From VRUE01 sp963706605 (GTDB taxonomy: Bacteria; Actinomycetota; Thermoleophilia; Solirubrobacterales; 70-9), in NCBI GenBank assembly GCA_963706605.1, contig OY970165.1, forward strand, positions 1,860,001-1,924,000: a DNA stretch of 64,000 bases, read 5' to 3'. Positions 34,601 through 42,558 of the stretch are shown here, piece by piece (the first letter of the stretch is position 1; the number at the start of each line of letters is the position of its first letter). Below the pieces are notes generated by a model, which worked only from the letters and a program-made list of their open reading frames with translations, was not told the origin of the DNA and did not search any database. Made by a program: the position numbers and the translations under genes.

Positions 34601-35395
34601 ATGATCGGTCGTCTCCCGATAGCGAAGATGTTCGCCGCCACCGTTGCGCTCACCTCGGCGATTTCCGCGGTGATGCTGCCGATCAACTGGGACGGCCAGC
34701 AGGCCTCCACGGCGGCGCCGAAGATCGACACGCTGCTCGACGTGATGATCGTTCTCTCGTCCTTCGTCTTCTCGCTGGTGATGGTGATGCTCTTCTATGC
34801 GCTGTGGAAATTCAAAGCCAAACCCGGGGACGAATCCGACGGCGAGCCGATCCATGGCAACACGCGGCTCGAGGTCGCCTGGACGCTGATCCCGACGATC
34901 ATCGTCCTCTTCGGCGCCGGCTATAGCTGGTCGGTGCTGCACGACATCGAAGAGCCGGTCAAGGGCGCGCTCACGGTCGACGTCTTCTCGCAGCAGTACG
35001 CCTGGAGCTTCGGCTACCCGGGCAAGGGCAACGTCTTCTCGGAGGGCGAGCTGCACGTCCCGGTCAACCGCCAAGTCCAGTTCAAGATGCACTCCCAGGA
35101 CGTGATCCACTCCTTCTGGGTGCCCGAGTGGCGGATCAAGAAAGACAACGTGCCCGGCATCACGACGACCGCGATCGTCACCCCGGACAAGGTCGGCACC
35201 TACCAGCTGATCTGCACCGAGCTCTGCGGCTTCGGTCACGCCTCGATGCGGGCGAAAGTCGTTGTTGAGCCGCCCGCTCAGTTTCGCAAGTGGGTCGTCG
35301 GGCTGAAGGAGAAGGTGCCGGCGGCATATATGGAGTCGATCCGCCAGGACACGGAAACCAACCCGGTCGAACCCGTCGGAACGGGCGGGGCATAA
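34601..35395 (+). CDS. ctaC: Cytochrome c oxidase subunit II (intact CuA)
   Basis: 264 residues. Two N-terminal helices (residues 8-27 and 43-68) precede the periplasmic cupredoxin domain. All CuA ligands are present: His170 in VIHSFWVP, then Cys205, Glu207, Cys209, His213 and Met216 in CTELCGFGHASM. The aromatic patch QQYAWSFGYP accepts electrons from cytochrome c. No fused cytochrome domain. It leads an operon with ctaD, a stress-protein-like gene and ctaE. Confidence 0.97.
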   Translation: MIGRLPIAKMFAATVALTSAISAVMLPINWDGQQASTAAPKIDTLLDVMIVLSSFVFSLVMVMLFYALWKFKAKPGDESDGEPIHGNTRLEVAWTLIPTIIVLFGAGYSWSVLHDIEEPVKGALTVDVFSQQYAWSFGYPGKGNVFSEGELHVPVNRQVQFKMHSQDVIHSFWVPEWRIKKDNVPGITTTAIVTPDKVGTYQLICTELCGFGHASMRAKVVVEPPAQFRKWVVGLKEKVPAAYMESIRQDTETNPVEPVGTGGA

Positions 35396-35408
35396 TGAGG
35401 GGGACCTG

Positions 35409-37313
35409 ATGGTGGCTGCGATCAAGCGACCGGGATGGATTCGAGGCCTGCTCGGCGCGGTGCTCGCCGCTGCCTTCGGCGTCGGCTTGGTCGTCGTCCT
35501 GCGCGACATCTCCGGCCTGCCGATCTGGCAGACCGAACAGACCGGCTACCCGCACGTGGTCGTGCCGTTGATCACCGGGCCACTCGGCTTCCTCGCCGGC
35601 TTCGGCTGCTTCGATTACTGGCTGCGCTGGGCGGCCGGGATGCCGACGATCCCCGAGGACCACTCCCAGCACGGCGCCAAGAGCTGGCGCGACTACTTCC
35701 ACTTCAACACCGATCACAAGGTGATCGGCATCCAGTACATCTGCACGACCTTCTTCTTCTTCTTTGTGGGCGGCCTGATGGCGATGCTGATCCGGGCCGA
35801 GCTGGCCCAGCCGGGCACCCAGATCGTCGACGCCGCCACCTACAACAGCCTCTTCTCCACCCACGCGGTGCTGATGATCTTCGTCTTCGTGATCCCGGTC
35901 TTCGCCGGGATCGCCAACTACGTGCTGCCGCTGATGATCGGCGCTCCGGACATGGCATTCCCTCGCCTCAACGCGCTCAGCTTCTGGATGCTGCCGCTGG
36001 CCGGCCTTCTGTTCATCGGCAGCTTCCTGGCGCCGGGTGGCGCCTTCGACGCCGGCTGGACCGGCTACGCGCCGCTCTCCACCGGGGCCCCGCTGGGGCA
36101 GTCCTTCTTCAACCTCGGCGTCCAGTTCGCGGGGGCCTCGTCAATCGCCACCGCGCTGAACTTCCTGGTCACGATCATCACCATGCGTGCGCCGGGAATG
36201 ACCTTCTGGCGGATGCCGCTGCTGGTTTGGGCAAACCTCTCGACCTCGCTGCTGGTCGTCGCCGCGACGCCGTTCATCGCCGGTGCCCAGTTCATGGTCC
36301 TCTTCGACCGCGTCCTCCACACCCAGTTCTTCCAGTTCGCCGGTGGCGGCGACGTGATCAGCTACCAGCACATCTTCTGGTTCTACTCGCACCCTGCTGT
36401 CTACATCATGATGTTGCCCGGCTTCGGGATCATCTCCGAGGTCATCTCCACCCATGCCCGTAAGCCGATCTTCGGCTACCGGCTGATGGCGCTGGCGCTG
36501 ATCGGGATCGTCGTGCTCAGCTACTCGGTCTGGGCTCACCACATGTTCGTCGCCGGCATGTTCAGCTGGCTGCGGGTGCCGATGATGATCACGACGCTGC
36601 TGATCGCGGTGCCGACCGGGATTAAGATCTTCTCCTGGCTGGGGACGCTCTACTTCGGCAAGATCCACACCTACTCGACGGCGATGTTATTTGCGCTCGC
36701 CTTCATCGTCACCTTCACGATCGGTGGGATCAGCGGCGTGATGCTGGGCATGGTGCCGATCGATATCCACGTCTCCGACACCTACTTCATCGTCGCCCAC
36801 ATCCACTTCGTGCTCTTCGGCGGCTCGGTCTTCACGATCTTCGCCGGCATCTACCACTGGTTCCCGAAGATAACCGGGCGGATGTACGACGAGAAACTCG
36901 GCCGCGTCCACTTCTGGGGGACGCTGCTCGGCACCTGGGGCACCTTCATCCCGATGCACTGGATCGGGATGGACGGGATGCCGAGGCGGGTGGCCGACTA
37001 CGCGACCCAGTTCGGCAACTGGAACCTGCTGATCAGCTGCTTCGCCTTCATGCTCGGCGCGATCCAGCTCGTCTTCCTCTACAACATGGTCGTCAGCTGG
37101 CGCTATGGCCCGCGCGCGACTGCCAACCCCTGGCGGGCCAACTCGATCGAGTGGCTGGTCTCTTCGCCGCCCCCGATCTTCAACTTCGATGAGATTCCGC
37201 GGGTGGTCGGCGGTCCCTACGAGTACGGAGTCCCCGGCGCACGTCACGCGATCATGGCCGGCGAAGGCGCCGAGGTCGCGAAACCAGAGCCGACCGTGGT
37301 GGGTACCACGTGA
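35409..37313 (+). CDS. ctaD: Cytochrome c oxidase subunit I, A2-type
   Basis: 634 residues with about 14 helices. Heme a ligands His152 and His466, heme a3 ligand His464, and CuB ligands His328, His377 and His378 are all present, with the cross-linked Tyr332. The K-channel end reads YSHPAV in place of GHPEV, which defines the A2 subgroup of A-type heme-copper oxidases. An N-terminal extension of about 95 residues has two extra helices. It reduces O2 to water and pumps protons. GTGA overlap with the next gene. Confidence 0.97.
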   Translation: MVAAIKRPGWIRGLLGAVLAAAFGVGLVVVLRDISGLPIWQTEQTGYPHVVVPLITGPLGFLAGFGCFDYWLRWAAGMPTIPEDHSQHGAKSWRDYFHFNTDHKVIGIQYICTTFFFFFVGGLMAMLIRAELAQPGTQIVDAATYNSLFSTHAVLMIFVFVIPVFAGIANYVLPLMIGAPDMAFPRLNALSFWMLPLAGLLFIGSFLAPGGAFDAGWTGYAPLSTGAPLGQSFFNLGVQFAGASSIATALNFLVTIITMRAPGMTFWRMPLLVWANLSTSLLVVAATPFIAGAQFMVLFDRVLHTQFFQFAGGGDVISYQHIFWFYSHPAVYIMMLPGFGIISEVISTHARKPIFGYRLMALALIGIVVLSYSVWAHHMFVAGMFSWLRVPMMITTLLIAVPTGIKIFSWLGTLYFGKIHTYSTAMLFALAFIVTFTIGGISGVMLGMVPIDIHVSDTYFIVAHIHFVLFGGSVFTIFAGIYHWFPKITGRMYDEKLGRVHFWGTLLGTWGTFIPMHWIGMDGMPRRVADYATQFGNWNLLISCFAFMLGAIQLVFLYNMVVSWRYGPRATANPWRANSIEWLVSSPPPIFNFDEIPRVVGGPYEYGVPGARHAIMAGEGAEVAKPEPTVVGTT

Positions 37314-38191
37314 GCGGCGAGGCGGCGCAGGGCCGCCCGCTGCTGGTCTTCCTCAACGAGGTCGCGGGCGGGCGCAAGCTGCTGCAGGCGGTGGGCGAGC
37401 GGGCCGAGAAGGTCCCCTTCGTCGCGGTCGCGGCGCCGCAGAACCAGCCGGCGGTCGGCCAGCTGATCGACGCCGGTGAGCTGCGCGACGCGGCGCGTGC
37501 CAGGGTCGAGGTGACGATGTCGGTCCTCGCCGAGTACGGGATCGAGTCGGTCGGTGAGGTGATGGATCGCGATCCCGCGCTTGCCCTCGACGACGCGGTG
37601 CGCGCTCACGAACCGGGCGAGGTTTTGCTCTCCTGCCGCAGCGAGACGCGCTTCGGCTTCGCCCGCAAGGACCTGGTTGAGTGGACGCGGAATCGCTTTG
37701 AGCCGGAGATCGCCGTCACCCACATCCCTGTCAGGGTCCAGGACGACTCGATCAGCTGGGAGAAAAGCCACACGCTCGTCGTCGCTACGCAGACGGTCGC
37801 CGCACCGGACTTGGTCAAGAGGCTGAAGGAGCGCGCCGCCGGACATCCCCACCGCTACACGATCATCTGCCCCCGCACCGAGGACGTCTCCGAGTCGGAG
37901 ATCGTCCGCGACCTCGCTTCCACCCTGGCCGCGCTCTACCGGGCCGACGTTGACGCCACCGGCCAGCCGATGAGCCCCGATCCCTTCCACGCCGTTCAGA
38001 ACGCGATCGAGCACTACCGGATCGACGAGGTCCTGATCTCGACCTTCGCCGGCGAGGACTCGCGCTGGCTCGATGAGGACCTGATCGGCCGCACCCGCGA
38101 GATCACCGAGAAGCCGGTCGAGCACCTTGAGGTCGGCAGGCCCGCCGAGGCCGTCGCCGCCGCGGTGGCTGAAGGAGGGGAGTCGTCCTGA
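37310..38191 (+). CDS. Tandem universal-stress-protein-like protein in the oxidase operon
   Basis: 293 residues, soluble. It has two alpha/beta halves; the second has TLVVATQTVAAPDLVKRLKE, a TIICPRTE strand and DEVLISTFAGEDSRWLDEDL. The closing segment matches the C-terminus of the protein encoded at 38863 (DEILISTHPPHRSRWLEHGV), so the two are related. USP-like folds bind nucleotides or respond to stress. Both boundaries are coupled: GTG 37310 overlaps ctaD, and its stop shares a base with ctaE. Its job in oxidase biogenesis or regulation is unknown. Confidence 0.65.
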   Translation: MSGEAAQGRPLLVFLNEVAGGRKLLQAVGERAEKVPFVAVAAPQNQPAVGQLIDAGELRDAARARVEVTMSVLAEYGIESVGEVMDRDPALALDDAVRAHEPGEVLLSCRSETRFGFARKDLVEWTRNRFEPEIAVTHIPVRVQDDSISWEKSHTLVVATQTVAAPDLVKRLKERAAGHPHRYTIICPRTEDVSESEIVRDLASTLAALYRADVDATGQPMSPDPFHAVQNAIEHYRIDEVLISTFAGEDSRWLDEDLIGRTREITEKPVEHLEVGRPAEAVAAAVAEGGESS

Positions 38192-38817
38192 TGGAGAGCG
38201 CGACGGTCGCCCTTGACCACGCTCACGAGGAGGAGCACCACGGGCCGCCGGAGGCCAACCAGAGCTCGCGGATCGACCGTCAGACGCTGGGGATCCTGCT
38301 CTTCATCGTCTCCGAGGTGATGCTGTTCGGGGCCTTCTTCGCCTCCTACTTCTTCCTCCGCGTCGTCGTCCACCCGCCAACCTGGCCGCCACACCCCTAC
38401 GAACTGCCGGTGGCTGTCGCCGGCGTCAACACGGCGATCCTCGTCTCTTCGAGCTTCACGATCCACTACGCGCTCGAGTCGATCCGCCGCGGCAACCGCA
38501 AAGGGCTCAAACTCGGCCTGGTCCTGACCTGGCTGCTCGGCGCCACCTTCCTCTTCATCCAGATCAACGAGTACGTCCACATCGGGTTCAGCGCCCGTGA
38601 CCTCGCCTTCGGCTCGATCTTTTACGGCCTCACCGGCCTGCACGGCGCCCACGTCTTCGTCGGGCTTATGCTGCTCAGCTTCGCGTCGATCCGCGCCTTC
38701 CGCGGCCACTTCGGCCCCAAAGCGGAGGATCACCTGGGCGTCGAGGTGCCGGGCATTTACTGGCACTTCGTGGACATCATGTGGTTGATCGTCTATACGG
38801 CGGTCTACATCCTCTGA
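38191..38817 (+). CDS. ctaE: Cytochrome c oxidase subunit III
   Basis: 208 residues, five helices, the short bacterial subunit III form. Family motifs: GILLFIVSEVMLFGAFFASYF, FYGLTGLHGAHVFVGL and the ending GIYWHFVDIMWLIVYTAVYIL. A histidine-rich cytoplasmic lead (HAHEEEHHG) precedes the first helix. It stabilises subunit I and may store O2. A weak hairpin follows the stop. Confidence 0.95.
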   Translation: MESATVALDHAHEEEHHGPPEANQSSRIDRQTLGILLFIVSEVMLFGAFFASYFFLRVVVHPPTWPPHPYELPVAVAGVNTAILVSSSFTIHYALESIRRGNRKGLKLGLVLTWLLGATFLFIQINEYVHIGFSARDLAFGSIFYGLTGLHGAHVFVGLMLLSFASIRAFRGHFGPKAEDHLGVEVPGIYWHFVDIMWLIVYTAVYIL

Positions 38818-38818
38818 G

Positions 38819-38848
38819 CCTGAGGGGCTTGATTTTCGTCGCCTCAGG
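38819..38848 (+). terminator. Weak hairpin after ctaE
   Basis: CCTGAGG (38819-38825) pairs exactly with CCTCAGG (38842-38848) across a 16-base loop. There is no T tract afterwards, so it is at best a weak or Rho-assisted terminator of the oxidase operon. Confidence 0.3.
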
Positions 38849-38862
38849 GTAAGAATTGGGTC

Positions 38863-39516
38863 ATGCACAACCCGCTGAGGTCAGAGGCCGATGCGTTCCG
38901 GTGGGTGGTTGTGATCGGGATAGCGGCTGTGTCGGTTATCGGGCTGACGTTGTTGACCCGACCGGTGTTCGGGGTCGTCTGGGCTGCGGCGCTGATCGGG
39001 TTCGGGTTCGGGGTCTTCTACCGCAGCTCGCGGGGCTCGTTGCCGCGCAGTATCGAGTTGACCCGGGGAGGGGACGGCAAGCACCGCCTGCTCGTCGTCG
39101 CCAATGAGACGGTCGGCGGCAGCGCTCTGATCGAGGAGATCCGCGAGCGCTGTCGCAACCGGCGCTGCGAGATCCTGGTCGTGACGCCGGCGCTGGTCGG
39201 ATCCCGAGCATCGCACTGGGCGTCCGACGTCGACGAAGCGATGGAGCTGGCGCGACAGAGAATGGAGCTGTCGCTGATCGCGATCGACCAGTTGGGGTTG
39301 AAGGCAAAGGGCGAGATCGGCGACTCCGACCCCAACGTGGCGATCGAGGACGCCCTGCGCGTGTTTCCGGCCGATGAGATCTTGATCTCCACCCACCCGC
39401 CACACCGGTCGCGCTGGCTGGAGCACGGGGTCGTCGAGCGTGCCCGCGACGAGATCGAGTTGCCGATCACCCACGTGGTGGTCGACCTCGAGGCCGAGGG
39501 CGTTGCAAAGAGTTGA
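38863..39516 (+). CDS. Membrane-anchored universal-stress-like protein
   Basis: 217 residues. Two helices at 14-48 (VVVIGIAAVSVIGLTLLT, VVWAAALIGFGFGVFY) anchor a cytoplasmic alpha/beta domain: RLLVVANETVGGSALIEEI, CEILVVTPALVGS, then VFPADEILISTHPP. The last block matches the USP-like protein of the upstream oxidase operon. It lies 45 bases after ctaE and may be co-transcribed. It probably reports on membrane or redox state; this is inference. Confidence 0.65.
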   Translation: MHNPLRSEADAFRWVVVIGIAAVSVIGLTLLTRPVFGVVWAAALIGFGFGVFYRSSRGSLPRSIELTRGGDGKHRLLVVANETVGGSALIEEIRERCRNRRCEILVVTPALVGSRASHWASDVDEAMELARQRMELSLIAIDQLGLKAKGEIGDSDPNVAIEDALRVFPADEILISTHPPHRSRWLEHGVVERARDEIELPITHVVVDLEAEGVAKS

Positions 39517-39588
39517 TGCAGATGCCCAACAGAATTTAGATTCCGCGCACCATCGGCGCAACCTTTTGTCTTACTGTCTGCCATCATC

Positions 39589-39864
39589 ATGAAGACGATG
39601 ACAGTGAGATCGAGCTGGAGTGACGACCGGATTGACGGGCTGGAGCAGAAGGTTGACGCCGGCTTCCGTCATATCGACCAGCGGTTCGAACAGGTTGACC
39701 AGCGGTTCGAACAGGTCGAAGGAGAGGTTCGAGAGCTTCGCAGGGAGATGAAAGCGGGGTTCGATCGCATCGATGAGCGCCTCGACTCTTTCCAGCGCAC
39801 GATGCTCCTCTCCTACGGAGGGATGATCGCGGGCCTTCTCGGCGTGATCGCGACTCAGCTCTGA
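39589..39864 (+). CDS. Small coiled-coil protein with C-terminal membrane anchor (copy 1)
   Basis: 91 residues. After SSWSDDRIDGLEQKVDAGF a heptad region repeats QRFEQVD/QRFEQVE, then EVRELRREMKAGFDRIDERL. A C-terminal hydrophobic helix (MLLSYGGMIAGLLGVIA) anchors it. The gene at 49964-50299 encodes the same architecture and the same SW[ST]DDR[IL] start, so this is a two-member family in the window. Function unknown. Its 3' end overlaps ctaA tail to tail by 10 bases. Confidence 0.7.
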   Translation: MKTMTVRSSWSDDRIDGLEQKVDAGFRHIDQRFEQVDQRFEQVEGEVRELRREMKAGFDRIDERLDSFQRTMLLSYGGMIAGLLGVIATQL

Positions 39865-40841
39865 GTCAGCGTTGGAGTGGGGGGTTCGGCGGGCGAATCG
39901 GCCTCAGCCGCCGGTCTCGTTTTCGCCTCCCTGGGCTCCAGGCGGCCCGCGGTGGCGACCGTCCACAGCATCGCCAGCCAGGTCAGCGTCGCGAGGGCGA
40001 CGTGGACCCAGACGATCTCGCCTGGCAGCTTCAGCGCCCACTGGACGCCTCCTACGACTCCCTGAAGGGCGAGTAGGCCGAGCACGGCGGTCAGCGGCCT
40101 AACGGCGCGCCTGTCGCCGCCAGGGCGCCGCAGCAGGAACCAGACGCCGATCGTCGCGACTCCGAAGACCGTCGCGATCGCCGCGTGGCGCTGCACCACC
40201 CACTCCAGGGTGCCGCTGCCCTCAAAGGTGAAGCGGTGAACGAGCTGGCCGGCGTGGGCGCCGGCGTGGGGCCCGGAGGCGGTCGCGACCGTTCCCGCGA
40301 TGATCGTCAGTTGCCCCAGCGGGATCAGGGCGCGCACCGCCCAGACTCCGAGCCGGTCAGTGGAGCGCCGCCGCTCCCAGGGTTCGTAGCGCGAGCACCA
40401 GGCAAGCGCGAAAGAAGCGTCCAGCAGCAGCATGGAGAGGATGAAGTGGCTCATCACCAGGCCCGGCGCCAGGTGGTACTTGACGACGAGAGCGCCGAGG
40501 ATCGCCTGGCCGATGACGCCGAGTGGGAGCAGGGCGCCGAAGAAGGCGAGGTGCCAGCGGAAGGGGTGGCGGAACCAGGCGAGCACGCTGGCGGCGATCA
40601 CGGCAATCCCGACGAAGCCGGTGAGGAGTCTGTTGCCGTACTCGATCACCGCGTGGGTGTCGAGCGGTGGCACGGTGCCGCCGTAGCACTTGGGCCAGTC
40701 CGGGCAGCCGAGTCCCGAGCTGGTGAGGCGGACCCCGGCGCCGGTCAGGACGATCAGCGAGAGCGCGCCGAGGGCGACGAGCGTGACCTGGGCGTAGCGC
40801 TGCGCTGAGATGTCGAGGCGGTCTTTGAGGCGAGCGCCCAT
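39855..40841 (-). CDS. ctaA: Heme A synthase
   Basis: 328 residues with eight helices in two four-helix halves. Motifs: GAGVRLTSSGLGCPDWPKCYG (the extracellular cysteine pair), VIEYGNRLLTGFVG with the first heme histidine region, MSHFILSMLLLDA and VQRHAAIATVFG, WVHVALATLTWLAML for others. It oxidises the C8 methyl of heme O to make heme A for the aa3 oxidase. A Pro/Ala/Glu-rich tail follows the last helix. Confidence 0.93.
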   Translation of the reverse strand: MGARLKDRLDISAQRYAQVTLVALGALSLIVLTGAGVRLTSSGLGCPDWPKCYGGTVPPLDTHAVIEYGNRLLTGFVGIAVIAASVLAWFRHPFRWHLAFFGALLPLGVIGQAILGALVVKYHLAPGLVMSHFILSMLLLDASFALAWCSRYEPWERRRSTDRLGVWAVRALIPLGQLTIIAGTVATASGPHAGAHAGQLVHRFTFEGSGTLEWVVQRHAAIATVFGVATIGVWFLLRRPGGDRRAVRPLTAVLGLLALQGVVGGVQWALKLPGEIVWVHVALATLTWLAMLWTVATAGRLEPREAKTRPAAEADSPAEPPTPTLTQS

Positions 40842-40887
40842 CGTCCAGTGATGATGATGCCAGCGGCCCGTCGGGGGCCGCGCCGGC

Positions 40888-41589
40888 TCAGCCGCCCTTG
40901 CTCTTCTTCGAGCCCTGAGACGTGCTGCTGAGCAGATACTGGACGAGGTCTTCGAGTTCTTTCGGGGTCAGCGTCTGGGCGAAGTCAGCGGGCATCACGT
41001 TGGCGGGGTAGCCCTTGACGATCGCGGCGTTCGGGTCGGCGATCGATTCTTCGATCATCGCCGCGCTCTGACCCGGCAGGGCTTCGTCCAGGTTCGGCCC
41101 GGTGACGCCGCCTGACTGCGCAGCGGCCAGCGTGTGACAGCCACCGCAGCCGTTGTTGGCGAAGACCTGGGCACCCGGTCCGCCGGGCACCCTGGGAGGT
41201 GCGGCGCCGGGCACGCCGGCGTAGCGGCCGACATATGCGGCGACGTCCTCGAGGTCCTGGCCGGTGACCACGTCCGCCGGCATCGAGGCGTTGGGATTGT
41301 CGGTGCTTGGCCGCGGCAGCTCGACCTGCGCTTCGACGATCCCTTCGATCGTTTCGCCACCCTCGCCGGCTTCCCGCGCGGCGGCGAAGGCGTCATCGAG
41401 GTTGGGCCCGATCTGGGCGGTCGTTCCCGCCTGGGCCATTTCGTGACAGACGCCGCATTTTTGGACGAAAAGAGTGCGTCCGCGCTGCTCGTCGGCGGTG
41501 CTGGTCCCGCAGCCGGAGGCCGTGAGGGCGACCACCGCGAGGGCGGTGAGGGCGAGGAGGACGCGGATCGGGTTCGGTGGCTTGAGCAT
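40888..41589 (-). CDS. Diheme cytochrome c lipoprotein
   Basis: 233 residues from ATG 41589. A lipoprotein signal with lipobox LTASGC is followed by two class I cytochrome c domains: CGVCH (about residues 45-49) and CGGCH (about 145-149). Distal methionines are likely in ASMPADVV and VMPADF. It is a plausible membrane-tethered electron donor to the aa3 oxidase, which lacks a fused cytochrome domain. It is divergent from a CBS gene across 131 bases. Confidence 0.9.
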   Translation of the reverse strand: MLKPPNPIRVLLALTALAVVALTASGCGTSTADEQRGRTLFVQKCGVCHEMAQAGTTAQIGPNLDDAFAAAREAGEGGETIEGIVEAQVELPRPSTDNPNASMPADVVTGQDLEDVAAYVGRYAGVPGAAPPRVPGGPGAQVFANNGCGGCHTLAAAQSGGVTGPNLDEALPGQSAAMIEESIADPNAAIVKGYPANVMPADFAQTLTPKELEDLVQYLLSSTSQGSKKSKGG

Positions 41590-41720
41590 CGTCGTACGGC
41601 GCTGGGCGCGCCGGAGTCTATACGTCGAGCCCGCTCCAAACGCGGCTTGCCGGGCGTCCCCCGTCGGGGTAGGCTTGAGGCGATTCTCACAAACCGCTAG
41701 ATCGGAGGAAGGGGACGAGA

Positions 41721-42122
41721 ATGCAGGTACGGGACGGGATGTCGGAGGTGGTTCTGACCGTTGGTTCATCGCACACGCTCCGGGAGGCGGCCGAAATGAT
41801 GGTCGAGAAGGGCACCGGGGCGGCGCTGGTGGCTGACGACGAGCGTCCGGTGCCCTGCATCGTCACCGAGCGTGACCTCCTCAACTCGCTCGGCCGCGGC
41901 GAGGACCCGGACGTCGAGCTCGTCGCCGAGCACATGAGCGAGGGCGTGGTTGCGGCTTCGCCGGAGTGGAGCCTGGAGCACGCTGCTTCGGAGATGTCGA
42001 CGCGGGGAATCCGCCACCTCGTCGTCTTCGACGGTGGAGAGCTGGTCGGAATCCTCTCGATCCGCGACATAGTGCGAGTTTGGACTTCAGCTGGCGCCAC
42101 GTCAGGCATGACGCCTGACTGA
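41721..42122 (+). CDS. CBS-domain pair protein
   Basis: 133 residues, two CBS motifs: MSEVVLTVGSSHTLREAAEMM to PCIVTERDLLNSL, and HMSEGVVAASPEWSLEHAASEM to LVGILSIRDIV. Preceded by a purine-rich ribosome site (GGAGGAAGGGG, 41703-41713). CBS pairs sense adenylate charge; its placement between oxidase genes suggests an energy-linked role, which is inference. A hairpin overlaps its last codons. Confidence 0.85.
   Translation: MQVRDGMSEVVLTVGSSHTLREAAEMMVEKGTGAALVADDERPVPCIVTERDLLNSLGRGEDPDVELVAEHMSEGVVAASPEWSLEHAASEMSTRGIRHLVVFDGGELVGILSIRDIVRVWTSAGATSGMTPD
42101..42119. terminator. Hairpin between convergent genes
   Basis: GTCAGGC (42101-42107), loop ATGAC, GCCTGAC (42113-42119). It lies at the very end of the CBS gene, 10 bases from the convergent membrane-protein stop. 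A second short CTGAGG/CCTCAG pairing follows immediately. No T run; a bidirectional transcription barrier is possible. Confidence 0.35.
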
Positions 42123-42128
42123 GGACCC

Positions 42129-42419
42129 TCAGGGTCGCGGTGGGGAGATCTTTTCGACCGGCAGCACGGCCCCGCGGGTGTGTTGCTTGCGCGGCAGCCG
42201 GAAGTAGTCGCGCACTGCGCTGCGGATCATGCTGCGCAGGGCGAAGAGCAGGACGACGACGCCGATGAGCGAGTAGATCCAGCCGCGGACCATGAAGCCC
42301 TCGGCGAAGATTCCGCAGACCGCCAGCGCGGCGGCGAAGCCGAAGAAGAGTGGCGCCCAGGACGGCCGCGGCGCGTAGACGAGCTCGCCGGGCTCGGGAA
42401 TGTCGCGAGACTCGCTCAT
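42129..42419 (-). CDS. Cytochrome oxidase subunit IV-like membrane protein (CtaF-like)
   Basis: 96 residues. Two adjacent helices (PLFFGFAAALAVCGIFAEG and YSLIGVVVLLFALRSMI) follow a proline-rich lead (PEPGELVYAPRPSWAP). Length, topology and position in a cta operon match the actinobacterial CtaF/subunit IV group. It is coupled by ATGA to a 37-residue membrane peptide gene. It could serve the intact oxidase, the divergent paralogues, or both. Confidence 0.6.
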   Translation of the reverse strand: MSESRDIPEPGELVYAPRPSWAPLFFGFAAALAVCGIFAEGFMVRGWIYSLIGVVVLLFALRSMIRSAVRDYFRLPRKQHTRGAVLPVEKISPPRP

Positions 42420-42529
42420 GAAGCTATGTAAAGCACGGCGGCGACGAAGCAGAGCGCGAAGACCGCCGCCGCTATGCCGCCGGCCAGCAGGCCCGCCGCC
42501 ATGTCCTGTCTTGAGGTTTCGCGATCCAC
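42416..42529 (-). CDS. 37-residue single-helix membrane peptide
   Basis: From GTG 42529: MDRETSRQDMAAGLLAGG followed by a hydrophobic helix IAAAVFALCFVAAVLYI. The stop overlaps the ATG of the CtaF-like gene as ATGA, and it sits 29 bases after ctaB in the same direction. Tiny one-helix peptides are common accessory subunits of heme-copper oxidases, so this is a reasonable candidate subunit. Support is composition and coupling only. Confidence 0.5.
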   Translation of the reverse strand: MDRETSRQDMAAGLLAGGIAAAVFALCFVAAVLYIAS

Positions 42530-42558
42530 GGCGGGATTTCTATCAGGGCGGCCGGGTC

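Noticed and set aside
33494..35509. A 671-codon frame antisense to GT4 and ctaC
   Set aside because: Same reason: composition is that of a GC-driven mirror frame and the plus strand carries conserved enzymes.
41590..41720. A regulatory RNA in the 131-base divergent region before the CBS gene
   Set aside because: Only a ribosome site is clear; no stable paired structure stands out beyond background for this base composition.
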